Source of the DNA: Bifidobacterium margollesii
GTDB taxonomy: Bacteria > Actinomycetota > Actinomycetes > Actinomycetales > Bifidobacteriaceae
Length of the DNA stretch: 41,659 nucleotides
Assembly: GCF_002860355.1 (NCBI RefSeq)
Contig: NZ_NMWU01000009.1
Coordinates: 1-41,659 of the forward strand
Direction: 5' to 3'
Both the position numbers and the translations under genes were made by a program. Shown here piece after piece: positions 33,872 through 41,659 of this stretch. Below the pieces are notes generated by a model that saw only the letters and a list, made by a program, of their open reading frames with translations, searched no databases and had not been told where the DNA came from. The first letter of the stretch is position 1, and the number at the start of each line of letters is the position of its first letter.

Positions 33872-34702
33872 ATGACATCGCATCTTTCCGAGGCCGTCCA
33901 CACGCTTGTCCCCGGCAGGGACGACCGATACGGACTGCTCTCCCCCGCCCTGGTGATCCTCACGTTCGTCTCGGGGCTGGTGGATGCGCTGAGCTACCTG
34001 TCACTCGGTCATGTGTTCGTGGCCAACGTGACCGGCAATATCGTCTTTCTGGGGTTTTCGATCGCCCATGCCGAAGGGTTCGTCTGGTGGACGTCCACGC
34101 TGACCCTGGTGGCGTTCGTCGCCGGCGCGGTGATCGGCGGGCGCATCATCCACCGGTTCGAGGGCAACCGCGCCAAGCACCTGCTGATTTCGACCTGCGT
34201 GCAGGCCGCGTTCGTGGCCGCGGCGCTGATCGGCATCTATCTGCTCAATCGGTTCGCCCCCGAGCCCGCGATGGGCGGCGCCGGAACGGGTGCGGCAGTC
34301 GCGCAGGCGGTCCGAGACACCGGCCCGAGTCTGAACTTCCCCACGGCCAGTCACGTCGATCTGCATGTCATCACGCTGATCGTGCTGCTGGCGCCGGCGA
34401 TGGGCATCCAGAACTCCACGGCCCGCAAGCTTTCGGTGCCCGACATGCCCACCACCGTGCTCACGATGACGCTCACCGGCATCGTGGCCGACACCTCGGC
34501 CCACGGGCATGAGCAGTCGAAGCTGGGGCGTCGGGCGTTGGTGCTGACCGCATTGGCCATCGGCGCGCTCATCGGCGCCCTGCTGCAGACCCGCGGTCAT
34601 GAGGACGTGATCCTGATGATCATGCTCGCCTGCCTGCTGGCGGTCATCGCGCTGATGGCGCCACATGTGCGGTCCGACGCCCGATGGGTCACCGGACGGT
34701 AG
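33872..34702 (+). CDS. YoaK/DUF1275 family membrane protein
   Basis: This 276-aa protein has about six membrane helices and the family pattern LTFVSGLVDALSYLSLGHVFVANVTGNIVFLG, later LLAPAMGIQNSTARKLSVPDMPTTVLTMTLTG. Its function is not known; some members are induced by stress. The start at 33872 is chosen because CGAGG lies 8-9 nt upstream and the longer open frame to 33728 gives a low-complexity Pro/Arg N-terminus. It is divergent from the ABC exporter operon. Confidence 0.85.
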   Translation: MTSHLSEAVHTLVPGRDDRYGLLSPALVILTFVSGLVDALSYLSLGHVFVANVTGNIVFLGFSIAHAEGFVWWTSTLTLVAFVAGAVIGGRIIHRFEGNRAKHLLISTCVQAAFVAAALIGIYLLNRFAPEPAMGGAGTGAAVAQAVRDTGPSLNFPTASHVDLHVITLIVLLAPAMGIQNSTARKLSVPDMPTTVLTMTLTGIVADTSAHGHEQSKLGRRALVLTALAIGALIGALLQTRGHEDVILMIMLACLLAVIALMAPHVRSDARWVTGR

Positions 34703-34731
34703 GCGTCCGACTTCATGATGATCGGCACTAC

Positions 34732-34807
34732 AATGACATTCGGATTTCTCAAATGACATTCGGATTTTCTCGCGGATACACCCCTGAACGCCATATGAAC
34801 GCCATAT
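34732..34807. repeat. Two sets of direct repeats upstream of the second MFS gene
   Basis: AATGACATTCGGATTT starts at 34732 and again at 34752, exactly 20 bp apart. GAACGCCATAT is then repeated head to tail (34786-34796 and 34797-34807). Both lie in the promoter/leader region of the efflux gene. A spacing of 20 bp is two helical turns, suitable for binding one regulator on one face. Confidence 0.75.
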
Positions 34808-34823
34808 GAAGGACGAAACAGCA

Positions 34824-36275
34824 ATGACCTCGAACCGAAGCAACACCGACGAAAGCACCGACACCGAACACACCACAACCCGGCGAACGGCCCGGCATAC
34901 GCAGGCCATGATCGTCACGCTGATGATCGGCTCGTTCGCCGCCGTGCTCAACCAGACGCTGATGATCTCCGCACTGCCCACGCTGATGCGTGAATTCGGC
35001 GTGCCCAACAGCACCGTGCAGTGGCTCACCACCGGATTCATGCTCACCAACGGCGTCATGATCCCGATCACCGCGTTCCTGATCGAAACCTTCACCACAC
35101 GGCAGCTGTTCGGCTATGCCATGGGCATGTTCTTCGCCGGCTCCCTGGCCTGCGCCATGGCACCGAACTTCCCGCTGCTGCTCGCCGGACGCATCCTCCA
35201 GGCGTGCGGAGCCGGCGTGCTCATGACATTGCTGCAGACCGTGCTGTTCCGCGTCTACCCGCCGGAGCGCCGCGGTCAGGCCATGGGCATGTTCGGCATG
35301 GTCATCGCCTTCGCGCCCGCGCTCGGCCCCACCGTCTCCGGACTGCTGATCGAATGGCTCAGCTGGCGCTGGATGTTCATCATCCTCGTGATGATCGCCG
35401 GCAGCGTGATCATCGCTTCCTGGTTCACCGTCTACAACGTGGGCGAGCCGGCGCATCCGCATATCGACGTGCTCTCCGTGGTACTGTCCACGCTTGGCTT
35501 CGGCGGCATACTGTTCGGCTTCTCCGACGCCGGCAAGGCCGGATGGGCCAGCATGACGGTGCTGGTCTCGCTGGCGGTGGGCGCGGTGGGACTGACGCTG
35601 CTCATCGTCCGACAGCTGCATCTCGATCAGCCGATGCTCGACTTCCGCATCTTCGCATTGCCGATGTTCTCGCTGTGTCTGACGGTTTCGGTGATCGGCT
35701 TCGCCTCGTTCATCGGCATCGAGAACGTACTGCCGCTGTACCTGCAGAACGATCTGGGCGTCAACGCGCTCGAATCCGGTCTGATCATGATGCCCGGCGG
35801 CATCGTGATGGGTCTGCTCAACCCGGTGGCCGGACGACTGTACGACCGCATCGGAGGCCGGCCGATCGCTCTGATCGGCTTCACCCTGCTCACCGTGGCG
35901 GCCGCACTGCTCGCCACCATGAGCGAGCACACGCCGGTGTGGCAGCCGGCGCTGTACTTCACGGTGCTGCTGGCCGGCTCCGCGTTCAGCTCCATGCCGC
36001 TGGTCACCGCCGCGCTGAATCAGCTGCCCGGCGATCGCATCCCCCACGGCACCGCGATGAACAACACCATGCGTCAGACCTCGGGCGCCATGGCCATCGC
36101 CCTGCTCATCACCATCATGAACACCCATGCGGCGAGCGCCGTGCGGGCCGGCATGGATGAAGCCTCAGCCTCCGCCCTCGGCGTGCGTGCATCGTTCCGC
36201 GACGTGGCCATCGTCTGCGCGGTCTGCCTCGCCGCCTCGCTGTTCATTCGCGACCGGGGGCGCCGGGTCAAGTGA
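34824..36275 (+). CDS. MFS drug-efflux transporter, DHA2 / EmrB-QacA family
   Basis: The 483-aa protein has 14 predicted helices and typical family segments: MIGSFAAVLNQTLMISALPTLMREF (first helix with the DHA2 pattern), STVQWLTTGFMLTNG, ILQACGAGVLMTLLQTVLF, PPERRGQAMGMFGMV and ALGPTVSGLLIEWLSWRWMF (motif C with the GPTVSG core). This points to proton-driven multidrug export. The start at 34824 has AAGGA about 10 nt upstream; the ATG at 34806 has no ribosome-binding site. Confidence 0.9.
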   Translation: MTSNRSNTDESTDTEHTTTRRTARHTQAMIVTLMIGSFAAVLNQTLMISALPTLMREFGVPNSTVQWLTTGFMLTNGVMIPITAFLIETFTTRQLFGYAMGMFFAGSLACAMAPNFPLLLAGRILQACGAGVLMTLLQTVLFRVYPPERRGQAMGMFGMVIAFAPALGPTVSGLLIEWLSWRWMFIILVMIAGSVIIASWFTVYNVGEPAHPHIDVLSVVLSTLGFGGILFGFSDAGKAGWASMTVLVSLAVGAVGLTLLIVRQLHLDQPMLDFRIFALPMFSLCLTVSVIGFASFIGIENVLPLYLQNDLGVNALESGLIMMPGGIVMGLLNPVAGRLYDRIGGRPIALIGFTLLTVAAALLATMSEHTPVWQPALYFTVLLAGSAFSSMPLVTAALNQLPGDRIPHGTAMNNTMRQTSGAMAIALLITIMNTHAASAVRAGMDEASASALGVRASFRDVAIVCAVCLAASLFIRDRGRRVK

Positions 36276-36368
36276 GACGCGACCGACATCATGTCCGATT
36301 CGTCCGATATTGCCGATACGTCCGGCAAAGTTTCCAATCAGAGGAAACGCCATCGGAAAGGAACGGCC

Positions 36369-36770
36369 ATGACCACATTCGAGGCAATCCCCATTCCCCG
36401 GATCAGCAAGGGCTCCGCATACATCACATCAGGCGACGGCAAGGCGATCCCGTTGGGCGCCGAGGAACTGCGTCGCGCGTTCGACGCAATCATGCATGAC
36501 GACGACTCAGATCTCATCACCACGGGCGAAGCCGCACAGATCCTCGGCGTCTCCTCGAAAACAGTCGCACGCATACGCGACGCCGGGGAGATCCCATTCA
36601 CCCGATACGGCGCGAAAGGCAATCGCATGGTTTCCCGCGCACGGGTCGTCGCCTACCGCAATCAATCCGAAGCCAACGGACACAAGGCGCTCGAAGACAT
36701 GCGGGTCTCCGCCAGTCGAGGCGGATTGGACGACGTCGACCATGCCGCCTGCCTGTCTCATTTCAACTGA
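36369..36770 (+). CDS. Helix-turn-helix antitoxin of a PIN-domain toxin pair
   Basis: This 133-aa protein has an N-terminal helical region and an excisionase-like helix-turn-helix (about 50-80, TTGEAAQILGVSSKTVARIRDAG followed by IPFTRYG). Its C-terminal third would contact the toxin. AAAGGAA lies 5 nt before the start. The PIN-domain gene begins 21 bp downstream, the usual arrangement of this HTH-PIN module in actinobacteria, where the antitoxin neutralises the toxin and represses the operon. Function is inferred from family and context. Confidence 0.8.
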   Translation: MTTFEAIPIPRISKGSAYITSGDGKAIPLGAEELRRAFDAIMHDDDSDLITTGEAAQILGVSSKTVARIRDAGEIPFTRYGAKGNRMVSRARVVAYRNQSEANGHKALEDMRVSASRGGLDDVDHAACLSHFN

Positions 36771-36791
36771 AACAGGCAAGGCAGATCCACC

Positions 36792-37970
36792 ATGGTCATC
36801 GCCTTCCTTGATGCGAATATCTTTCCCCACACATGGCTGACGGACGTATTGCTCACGTTTGCCGACCATCACCTGTTCGACCCCCAATTCTCGGATGATG
36901 TGCTCGAAAAGGCTCGACGAACGTTCGTGGAAGATCTGGGCCGCGACCCAACATGGGTGGATCGTTATCTTGCCGCCATCCGAAACATCAAACCGTACTA
37001 CCTTGTCCCCTCCGAGCCAGGGCTGGCCAACGAAGTCGTCCTACCGGATCCGAACGACCGTCACGTAGCGGCCGCAGCCCACAACGGCGATGCCGACGTA
37101 ATCGTCACATTCAACCTCAAGGACTTCCCGGCAAACCAACTCGCCAAAATAGGATTGGCCGCCCGCCATCCCGACGTATTTCTGGTCTCCCCGGCCGAAG
37201 CCCATTCGGAGCAGGCGGTCCAAGCCATGCGCGAACTGGTGTCATCAAAACAACATCCGCCACGCTCGTCATCATGGCGATCACCGTCGCCGTGGCGGCG
37301 ATCTCCCACAAACGCCACGACACTATCTTTCCGGTACATCACCGCCATCACTGCCATCACCGCTGATTCCGAAACGGCCATGCCGCAACAACGCCGACAC
37401 CATCATCCGGTTCACACCCCACAGCGCACCGCCGTACAGAAGGCCGACCCCGGTCACCACCAGCAGCCATATCAATCCGGCAGGGCCGGCGAAATCCGCT
37501 CGATTCCACCAGCCCGTCAGAATCGCCGTCAACGCCCCCGCCGCGGCGAACGCCGTCTCATTGCGCCGAAACGTCGATCGCACCGGCATATCCGCGAGCA
37601 GTCGACGCACATGGAGAAACTGAGCGATCATCAGCCCTCCGATCAACATGATCAGCCTCCGGAATCCCGAGGGAACGGGATGATCCGCACCCAACGCAAA
37701 GACGACCACCCATCCGAAAAAACATGCCACGCTCTCCACTCCGGCGATAAGCGACAATGCCCGATGAGACAGGCCTGCGCCGTTTGCATCACCATCAGCC
37801 ATGCTCGTTCCTTTCCATCTCCCGTGCCTGAAGTCGCCGCAATCCCGGTGCCCGTCAGACCGGTCATGGCCGTCGCGACCGTCACGATCATCGCAGCCGT
37901 TCCACCCCCGCTCATCGTAGTCAATACCGAATTCCTTCCCCGTGCCCGACACCGTTGCGCATGGCTGTAG
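36792..37970 (+). CDS. PIN-domain toxin with abnormal C-terminal extension
   Basis: Residues 1 to about 158 are a PIN-type RNase domain: FLDANIF with Asp7, LFDPQFSDDVLEKARRTF, the later acidic cluster LPDPNDRHVAAAAHNGDADVIVTFNLKDFP, and AVQAMRELVSSKQHPPR. Such toxins cut RNA. In known relatives a short tail of about 30 residues follows HPPR. Here the sequence changes at about nt 37265 into Ser/Pro/Arg/His-rich low-complexity protein that runs antisense through the gene at 37323-37802 and stops only at 37970. The natural end seems lost by deletion or rearrangement, so the toxin may be inactive. The probable original gene part is 36792-37265. Confidence 0.7.
   Translation: MVIAFLDANIFPHTWLTDVLLTFADHHLFDPQFSDDVLEKARRTFVEDLGRDPTWVDRYLAAIRNIKPYYLVPSEPGLANEVVLPDPNDRHVAAAAHNGDADVIVTFNLKDFPANQLAKIGLAARHPDVFLVSPAEAHSEQAVQAMRELVSSKQHPPRSSSWRSPSPWRRSPTNATTLSFRYITAITAITADSETAMPQQRRHHHPVHTPQRTAVQKADPGHHQQPYQSGRAGEIRSIPPARQNRRQRPRRGERRLIAPKRRSHRHIREQSTHMEKLSDHQPSDQHDQPPESRGNGMIRTQRKDDHPSEKTCHALHSGDKRQCPMRQACAVCITISHARSFPSPVPEVAAIPVPVRPVMAVATVTIIAAVPPPLIVVNTEFLPRARHRCAWL
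37323..37802 (-). CDS. Small integral membrane protein, unknown function
   Basis: This 159-aa protein has four predicted helices (SLIAGVESVACFFGWVVVFALG, FRRLIMLIGGLMIAQFL, FAAAGALTAILTGWW, and GLIWLLVVTGVGLLYGGALWG). Its C-terminal tail is Gly/Asp-rich. AAAGGAA lies 5 nt before the ATG at 37802, which is why the longer open frame to 37952 was not used. It is convergent with the PIN toxin gene, and the rearranged toxin frame passes through it in antisense. The family was not recognised. Confidence 0.65.
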   Translation of the reverse strand: MADGDANGAGLSHRALSLIAGVESVACFFGWVVVFALGADHPVPSGFRRLIMLIGGLMIAQFLHVRRLLADMPVRSTFRRNETAFAAAGALTAILTGWWNRADFAGPAGLIWLLVVTGVGLLYGGALWGVNRMMVSALLRHGRFGISGDGSDGGDVPER

Positions 37971-38114
37971 ATGGCCTGTAGAATAATGGCTTTGGTACTT
38001 TTTGCCACACCCCGAAGCGATTACGAAACGATTACGAGACGATTCGAGACGGCCGGGGCGGGCAATTCTGGGAAATCAACGGAATACAACCAACGATAGA
38101 GATAAGGAACTCAC

Positions 38115-39794
38115 TTGGCTGAATTCATTTATCAGATGATCAAGGCGCGCAAGGCCTACGGCGACCGCGTGATCCTCGACGACGTGACGCTGAGCTTCCT
38201 GCCGGGCGCGAAGATCGGCGTGGTCGGCCCGAATGGCATGGGCAAGTCCACGCTGCTGAAGATCATGGCCGGCCTTGACACGGTGAGCAACGGCGAGGCC
38301 ACGCTCACCCCGGGCTACACGGTCGGCATCCTGCAGCAGGAGCCGCCGCTGGACGACACCAAGACCGTGGGCGAGAACATCAAGATGGCGTTCGGTGAGA
38401 TCGCCGACAAGGTCGCCCGGTTCAACCAGATCGGCGAGGAGATGGCCAACCCGGACGCCGACTTCGATGCCCTCATGGAGGAGATGGGCAAGCTGCAGAC
38501 CGAGATCGACGCCGCCAACGGCTGGGATCTCGACTCGCAGCTCGAACAGGCCATGGACGCCCTGCAGTGTCCCGACCCGGACACCCCGGTGAACGTGTGC
38601 TCCGGTGGCGAGCGCCGTCGCGTGGCCCTGTGCAAGCTGCTGCTCGAAGCCCCCGATCTGCTGCTGCTCGACGAGCCCACGAACCATTTGGACGCCGAAT
38701 CGATCCTGTGGCTGGAGCAGTTCCTGCACCAGTACAAGGGCGCGGTCATCGCCGTCACCCACGACCGTTACTTCATGGACAACGTGGCCGAATGGATCTG
38801 CGAGGTCGACCGCGGCCACCTGTACCCGTACAAGGGCAACTACTCCACCTACCTGGAAACCAAGGCCAAGCGTATGGAGATCCAGGGCGCCAAGGACGCC
38901 AAGCTCGCCAAGCGACTGAAGAACGAACTCGAATGGGTTCGCTCCTCGCCGAAGGCACGTCAGGCCAAGAACAAGGCCCGTCTGGAGCGCTACGACCAGA
39001 TGGAGCAGGAGGCACGCAACTCCAAGAAGCTCGACTTCTCCGAAATCCAGATTCCGCCGGGACCACGTCTGGGCTCCACGGTGCTGGAGGCCAAGCACAT
39101 CCACAAGGCGTTCGGCGACCGCGTACTGATCGACGATCTGAGCTTCACGCTGCCGCGCAACGGCATCGTCGGCGTGATCGGCCCGAACGGCGTCGGCAAG
39201 TCCACGCTGTTCAAGACCATCGTCGGTCTGGAGCCGCTCACCAGCGGCGAGCTGAAGATCGGCGAGACCGTGAAGATCAGCTACGTGGATCAGAACCGTG
39301 CCGGACTCGACCCGAAGAAGAACCTGTGGGAGGCCGTCTCCGACGGTCTTGACTACATCGAGGTCGGCGGCGTGGAGGTGCCGACCCGCGCCTACGTGGC
39401 CAGCTTCGGCTTCAAGGGCTCCGATCAGCAGAAACTCACCGGCGTGCTCTCCGGCGGCGAGCGCAACCGTCTGAACCTCGCCCTCACCCTGAAGCAGGGC
39501 GGCAACCTGCTGCTGCTCGACGAGCCCACCAACGATCTCGACGTCGAAACGCTCGAATCGTTGGAGAACGCGCTGCTCGAATTCCCCGGCTGCGCCGTGG
39601 TGATCTCCCACGACCGTTGGTTCCTCGACCGCGTCGCCACGCATATTCTCGCTTGGGAGGGCAACGACGAGAATCCGGCCAACTGGTACTGGTTCGAAGG
39701 CAACTTCCAGGCCTACGAGGAGAACAAGGTCAAGCGCTTGGGCGAGGATGCGGCCCGTCCGCACCGCCTGCACCGCAAGCTCACCCGCGTGTGA
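38115..39794 (+). CDS. ettA: Energy-dependent translational throttle protein EttA (ABC-F ATPase)
   Basis: EttA binds the ribosomal E site and gates entry into elongation according to energy state. The 559-aa protein has two ABC domains: Walker A GPNGMGKST (38-46) and GPNGVGKST, ABC signatures CSGGERRRVAL and LSGGERNRLNLAL, and Walker B DLLLLDEPTNHLDAES and NLLLLDEPTNDLDVET. A PtIM linker includes RSSPKARQAKNKARLERYDQM, and the arm region is typical of EttA. The start is TTG at 38115, preceded by AAGGA 6 nt upstream; the next residues AEFIYQMIKARKAYGDR match the family N-terminus. It ends with a terminator. Confidence 0.96.
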   Translation: MAEFIYQMIKARKAYGDRVILDDVTLSFLPGAKIGVVGPNGMGKSTLLKIMAGLDTVSNGEATLTPGYTVGILQQEPPLDDTKTVGENIKMAFGEIADKVARFNQIGEEMANPDADFDALMEEMGKLQTEIDAANGWDLDSQLEQAMDALQCPDPDTPVNVCSGGERRRVALCKLLLEAPDLLLLDEPTNHLDAESILWLEQFLHQYKGAVIAVTHDRYFMDNVAEWICEVDRGHLYPYKGNYSTYLETKAKRMEIQGAKDAKLAKRLKNELEWVRSSPKARQAKNKARLERYDQMEQEARNSKKLDFSEIQIPPGPRLGSTVLEAKHIHKAFGDRVLIDDLSFTLPRNGIVGVIGPNGVGKSTLFKTIVGLEPLTSGELKIGETVKISYVDQNRAGLDPKKNLWEAVSDGLDYIEVGGVEVPTRAYVASFGFKGSDQQKLTGVLSGGERNRLNLALTLKQGGNLLLLDEPTNDLDVETLESLENALLEFPGCAVVISHDRWFLDRVATHILAWEGNDENPANWYWFEGNFQAYEENKVKRLGEDAARPHRLHRKLTRV

Positions 39795-39852
39795 GCCGCG
39801 ACGGTAGCCAATCGTAGGCACTTCGCATACGGCTACCGTTTGCATACCGTTC

Positions 39853-39884
39853 AACGGCTCCCACTTCGGGAGCCGTTTTCGTTT
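39853..39884 (+). terminator. Rho-independent terminator of ettA
   Basis: AACGGCTCCC-ACTTC-GGGAGCCGTT forms a 10-bp perfect stem with a 5-nt loop, then TTCGTTT. Confidence 0.9.
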
Positions 39885-40239
39885 AATGACCATCGACGAG
39901 CATGGCGAAGCCGATCATCATCCCTCTGCGATGGATCAAAACGCTTTTCCGCGAAAACACGCTCTAATCCATCGTTCTCCCCATTTCGGTAAGTCAAAAA
40001 CCGCATGATTCCAATGATCTGGAAAGTCCCTCAATATCAATTCCTTGGATTACGCTGCGTTTTTGCTGATTTGCAGTCTGCTCCATCGCATTCATAGCAC
40101 ATAACGATTAGCGCTCCTCCACCTTCACTTTTCCACATTGACGCCACCGCTTCGCCACAGTTATCCACATTCCTCGGTTTCCCCTCCGCTGCGAGTGAAG
40201 ATCCGCTAGCGTAGAGACACCGATCACCAAGGGGACATC
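39885..40239. other. AT-richer gene-free gap with two DnaA-box-like sites
   Basis: No open frame with a ribosome-binding site was found in this stretch, which is clearly more AT-rich than its flanks. TTATCCACA (40161-40169) is a perfect DnaA box by the usual consensus and TTTTCCACA (40129-40137) fits the relaxed TTWTNCACA form. They are in the same orientation, 32 bp apart. The promoter of the gene at 40240 should also lie here. Confidence 0.5.
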
Positions 40240-41022
40240 ATGCGATCACCATCAACAGCCGTCACATCACATCGAAATCATCATCGAACCGACCAAGGTC
40301 ATCGAAACGCAAAGTCGCGAGACGCCTTCACAGCATCGAGCTCAATCGCAGTGCCATCAGGATTCGGACCGATCACACCGAGATCGGGAGCATTATCCAT
40401 CATGCATCCTTATGACACGTCCCAATCCATGAACGACATCCTTGCCGAACGCTATCGGAACACACTGCAACGATGTCTTGACGAGACCAGGCGTTTTCAT
40501 CGCAGCATACTGTTCTCCTTGACCACCGCACTCGCATTGCACATGGTGCCGATTCCGCAACAATGCTCGATCGACACGGAAAAGCTACATGCCGTCGCCA
40601 GCACACGAAACCGACGAATCCAATCACAACGGATGGCCGCACACGTCTGGTCGACGTTCGACACAACCGCGCAGATCCGCATATCGGAAGGGGTGTATGC
40701 GCTTGACCTCGTACACACTTGGGCGCATATGGCGAGGTTCGTACCACTGGATCAGTTCATCGCGCTCACCGATGCGATTCTCCTGCGCATGCTTGTTGAG
40801 GGAACCAACGACCCGTTATCGACATTGCGGAGTTTTCTCGACCGAACATCGTTCAGGGGGCAACGAATATGCCGGAAAGCGCTGATGCTCGCCAGACTCA
40901 ACGTACTGTCTCCACCGGAGACGCTATGCCGACTGACGCTGCTTCAATACGGAATTCCCGCACCGGAAACGAACTACACCGTACCAGGAATGCGGTTCCG
41001 ATCAGGTGCCCCCGGGTTCTAA
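40240..41022 (+). pseudogene. Bifidobacterial DUF559-like protein truncated by the IS30 element
   Basis: AAGGGG 5 nt before the ATG supports the start at 40240, although residues 1-54 are low-complexity and the conserved part begins near RYRNTLQRCLDETRRFHRSILF. It continues through KLHAVASTRNRRIQSQRMAAHVW, ISEGVYALDLVHTWAHMARFVPLDQFIALTDAIL and ETLCRLTLLQYGIPAPETNYTVPG. This resembles the region that precedes the PD-(D/E)XK-like DUF559 nuclease domain in actinobacterial proteins. The frame then stops after RSGAPGF at 41022, right where IS30 sequence begins, so the catalytic domain is missing. Family assignment is by recall and remains tentative. Confidence 0.5.
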
Positions 41023-41659
41023 ATAGAAGCGCAACACCTGTCTAAGGTTGGAAGTGTTCAAGTCCACAACCGAAGAGAAAGTGCTGCGCCCATGACGAAA
41101 GTGTATTCCCACCTGTCGGCCGAGGAACGAGTCCGGATCGACGAACTGAGGAACCGAGAGGGGCTCGGCGTGCGCCAGATCGCCCTGAGGATCGGCCGGG
41201 ACAAGTCCACGGTCAGCCGCGAGCTGAGGCGCGGCCTGTGGTTCGCGTCCAACGAGAACGACTCCTACCGTCCGTACAGGCCGAAACGCCTGAAGACGGG
41301 CGCATGGACCGCGCGCCCGTTCTACTCGGCCCTGACCGCGCAGCGCAAGGCCGAGACCCGCGCCCGCAGGTCGCGCAAGCCCCTGCGCATGGCGTACGAC
41401 CCGCTGCTCTCCTGGGTGATGGACGCGCTGCGCAAGGGATGGACGCCGGAGCTGATCGAGGGACGGCTCAAAATCGAATGGCCCGACGACCCGCGCATGC
41501 GGATAAGCCACGAGTGCCTCTACCAGTGGATCTACGCCAAACCCCAGAAGGCGCTGGACCTCAGGCAGTACCTGCCGCGCGGCAAGCGGCACCGCACGCG
41601 TTCGAAGGGCAGGAGGGCGAAGGGGGCGCGCATCCCGATGCGCGTGCCGATCGCCGACC
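41013..41659 (+). mobile_element. Left part of an IS30-family insertion sequence (cut by window edge)
   Basis: The element runs off the right end of the window. Its left boundary is not precisely known; it is placed near 41013, where the disrupted gene loses its expected continuation, and the non-coding leader up to 41091 holds AACAC (41033-41037) and GTGTT (41054-41058) as inverted repeats. The transposase gene starts at 41092. The right inverted repeat and any target duplication are outside the window. Confidence 0.7.
41092..41659 (+). CDS. IS30 family transposase, N-terminal part (cut by window edge)
   Basis: The frame is open from ATG 41092 to the window end (189 codons). It begins MTKVYSHLSAEERVRIDELRNR, followed by the IS30 HTH_38 domain (GLGVRQIALRIGRDKSTVSREL). 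It continues with RKPLRMAYDPLLSWVMDALRKGWTPELIEGRL and ISHECLYQWIYAKP, the segment that precedes the DDE catalytic core in IS30 transposases. The DDE residues themselves lie beyond the window. The enzyme would catalyse copying of its own element. Whether it is complete cannot be known. Confidence 0.88.
   Translation, partial: MTKVYSHLSAEERVRIDELRNREGLGVRQIALRIGRDKSTVSRELRRGLWFASNENDSYRPYRPKRLKTGAWTARPFYSALTAQRKAETRARRSRKPLRMAYDPLLSWVMDALRKGWTPELIEGRLKIEWPDDPRMRISHECLYQWIYAKPQKALDLRQYLPRGKRHRTRSKGRRAKGARIPMRVPIAD

Noticed and set aside
34749-36128. 459-codon minus-strand frame opposite the EmrB-like transporter
   Set aside because: Antisense shadow, His/Gln/Gly-rich, no family signature.
38076-39893. 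605-codon minus-strand frame opposite ettA
   Set aside because: Antisense of ettA; it even runs through the ettA terminator.
40240-40401. Separate small gene before the DUF559-like frame
   Set aside because: It is in frame with and continuous into the conserved part; it is better read as its variable N-terminus.

Overview
The window is a high-GC actinobacterial chromosome segment, most likely from a Bifidobacterium or a close relative in the Bifidobacteriaceae. This is inferred from protein character, the rpmE-prfA-prmC-sua5-wecA-atpI-like gene order of actinobacteria, and bifidobacterial-looking accessory genes. No rRNA, CRISPR array, prophage or integrase gene was seen. Gene positions were read from the sequence. 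Product names come from recognised family motifs and not from any database search.

Left edge (1-1420): the right end of an ISL3-family insertion sequence, cut by the window, has landed in and truncated a small helix-turn-helix gene. That gene still carries a 30-bp near-perfect operator-like palindrome in front of it. Housekeeping block (1420-10717), mostly minus strand: guaB, an AtpI-like membrane protein, wecA, sua5/tsaC, prmC, prfA, rpmE, a short-chain dehydrogenase and a tRNA with anticodon CAU. A plus-strand sugar O-acetyltransferase gene interrupts it. PrmC methylates release factor 1 (prfA), so these two neighbours work together. A secreted or membrane-anchored polysaccharide deacetylase follows on the plus strand.

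Nucleoside catabolism island (12302-20305, all plus strand): deoC, deoB, deoD, a SorC/DeoR-type regulator, deoA/pdp, a CNT nucleoside transporter and a nucleoside hydrolase. Together they import nucleosides, split them by phosphorolysis or hydrolysis, convert (deoxy)ribose-1-P to (deoxy)ribose-5-P, and cleave deoxyribose-5-P to acetaldehyde and glyceraldehyde-3-P. Both deoC and deoA are preceded by the same two-part DNA module: a GAAC-N4-GTTCA inverted repeat, exactly 13 bp, then ACATTTGTAA. deoA has an additional upstream copy of the inverted repeat. This looks like the operator of the adjacent regulator.

Transport and envelope region (20466-36275): two DHA2-type drug-efflux MFS transporters (one with a convergent TetR regulator), a RarD/EamA permease, cyclopropane fatty acid synthase, an HD-domain protein, a PadR regulator with two tandem paralogous membrane proteins, a HAD phosphatase, an unidentified 168-aa protein, a three-gene ABC exporter operon with two ATGA overlaps, and a YoaK/DUF1275 membrane protein. 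Right edge (36369-41659): a helix-turn-helix antitoxin and PIN-domain toxin pair whose toxin tail is abnormal, a small membrane protein, ettA with a terminator, an AT-richer gap with two DnaA-box-like sites, a bifidobacterial-type gene that appears truncated by an IS30-family element, and the start of that IS30 transposase.

A feature visible at larger scale is that many intergenic gaps, and at least one coding region (prmC), carry short perfect or near-perfect tandem duplications. Unit lengths are 8-20 bp and copy numbers 2-5, with a different sequence at each place. Several sit directly on ribosome-binding or promoter regions.
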